From the NCBI GenBank assembly GCA_029553165.1, contig JAKPCT010000059.1:1-62148 (forward strand): DNA of 62,148 nt, read 5' to 3'. The translations under genes were made by a program, and so were the position numbers. Under the pieces are notes generated by a model, which saw only the letters and a list, made by a program, of their open reading frames with translations, was not told where the DNA came from and did not search any database. Positions 61,806-62,148 of this stretch are shown piece by piece (position 1 is the first letter of the stretch; each line of letters opens with the position of its first letter). The stretch is from Bacillota bacterium (GTDB lineage Bacteria; Bacillota; UBA4882; UBA8346).

Positions 61806-62148
61806 TTAAATATTGTCTGCTGCATTAAATATTGTCTGCTGCATCAAATACGGTTCAATTCTCTTTTCTGCTATCTTGCAATATTCCGGGTTCAATTCAA
61901 AGCCTATAAAATTACGTTGATGCATAGCTGCCACCATACCTGTTGTGCCACTTCCCATGAAAGGATCTAAAACTATTCCGCCTTCGGGGCATCCTGCTAA
62001 AATACAAGGTTTTATCAAATCTGGCGGGAATGTTGCAAAGTGTGCTTCTTTGTATGGCTTAGTGTTTATATTCCAAACTGTGCGCTTGTTGCGTTTACCG
62101 TCACTACTTTCTCCACATCTTCCTTCTCCACGCAGAGATGGTCCATGT
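61806..62148 (-). CDS. DNA adenine/cytosine-N4 methyltransferase, C-terminal part
   Basis: Runs off the right edge; about 113 codons are in view. The AdoMet-binding motif DPFMGSGTTGMVA (with the F-x-G-x-G) is near the end of the visible part, followed by FIGFELNPEYCKIAEKRI. Before it are TVWNINTKPYKEAHFATFP and PDLIKPCILAGCPEGG. In this order the catalytic (D/N)PP(Y/F) motif should lie outside the window, so the enzyme is of the class with the catalytic motif first (beta class). Either a restriction-modification or phage methyltransferase. The context of small genes favours a phage or integrated element. Confidence 0.88.
   Translation of the reverse strand, partial: HGPSLRGEGRCGESSDGKRNKRTVWNINTKPYKEAHFATFPPDLIKPCILAGCPEGGIVLDPFMGSGTTGMVAAMHQRNFIGFELNPEYCKIAEKRIEPYLMQQTIFNAADNI
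61807..61844. repeat. 19-base tandem duplication at the end of the methyltransferase gene
   Basis: TAAATATTGTCTGCTGCAT occurs twice in direct succession (61807-61825 and 61826-61844, plus strand). Nineteen is not a multiple of three, so one copy shifts the reading frame of the methyltransferase C-terminus. Confidence 0.95.

Overview
The window looks like a chromosomal segment of an anaerobic, spore-forming member of the Firmicutes (Bacillota) with moderate-to-low GC. Evidence: a T-box leader on tyrS, the sporulation regulators gin (csfB) and bofA, a 1170-residue pyruvate:ferredoxin oxidoreductase, rubrerythrin, and gene order matching the origin-proximal block of Bacillus subtilis. A predicted outer-membrane beta-barrel protein (43.2-44.3 kb) raises the possibility of a two-membrane Firmicutes lineage. 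I cannot name the species.

Layout. 0-9.5 kb: the start of a gene running off the left edge, whose ribosome binding site lies in a strong hairpin; rhomboid protease and Nudix hydrolase; tyrS with T-box; a VOC protein; a membrane-anchored hypothetical; a gene-free stretch with nested palindromes; pgi; a Gfo/Idh oxidoreductase; amtB-glnK. 9.7-33 kb: an almost uniformly minus-strand housekeeping block whose order is a Bacillus-like series (yaaT, holB, yaaR, yaaQ/darA, tmk, yaaO, gin, bofA, yaaL, recR, ybaB, dnaX ... serS ... pdxT, pdxS ... gyrA), interrupted by prenyl-quinone genes (menA-like, polyprenyl synthase), a hydrogenase-regulator-like ACT protein, glucan phosphorylase, PFOR and an aldo/keto reductase-ferredoxin fusion. 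33-38.7 kb: rpiA and metF in an apparent operon with gyrA, a stand-alone eukaryotic-type HisA, an AprA-like flavoprotein without its AprB partner, and a membrane-anchored pseudokinase. 39-46.6 kb, plus strand: ACT (UPF0237) and UPF0210 pair, an unlisted 54-residue ORF, a PadR-DUF1700-DUF4097 operon, the outer-membrane-type protein and a GH3 glycosidase.

46.6-56.4 kb is an AT-rich accessory island: a decayed RHS-toxin fragment followed by a candidate immunity gene, an IS21 IstB remnant, orphan small genes, a GT51-like protein that lacks the catalytic Glu, a DUF805 protein, and a large secreted RHS gene broken by two frameshifts. 56.6-60.7 kb returns to ordinary genes (htpG, a HEAT-repeat protein, rubrerythrin). 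From about 60.8 kb to the right edge there is a chain of tiny, overlapping minus-strand genes ending in a partial DNA methyltransferase, which resembles a phage or integrated-element module.

The genes together describe fermentative carbon flow (phosphorylase, Pgi, PFOR), B6 synthesis by PdxS/PdxT, ammonium sensing by AmtB-GlnK, c-di-AMP sensing by DarA, spore-development control, and a contact-dependent toxin-type accessory locus.
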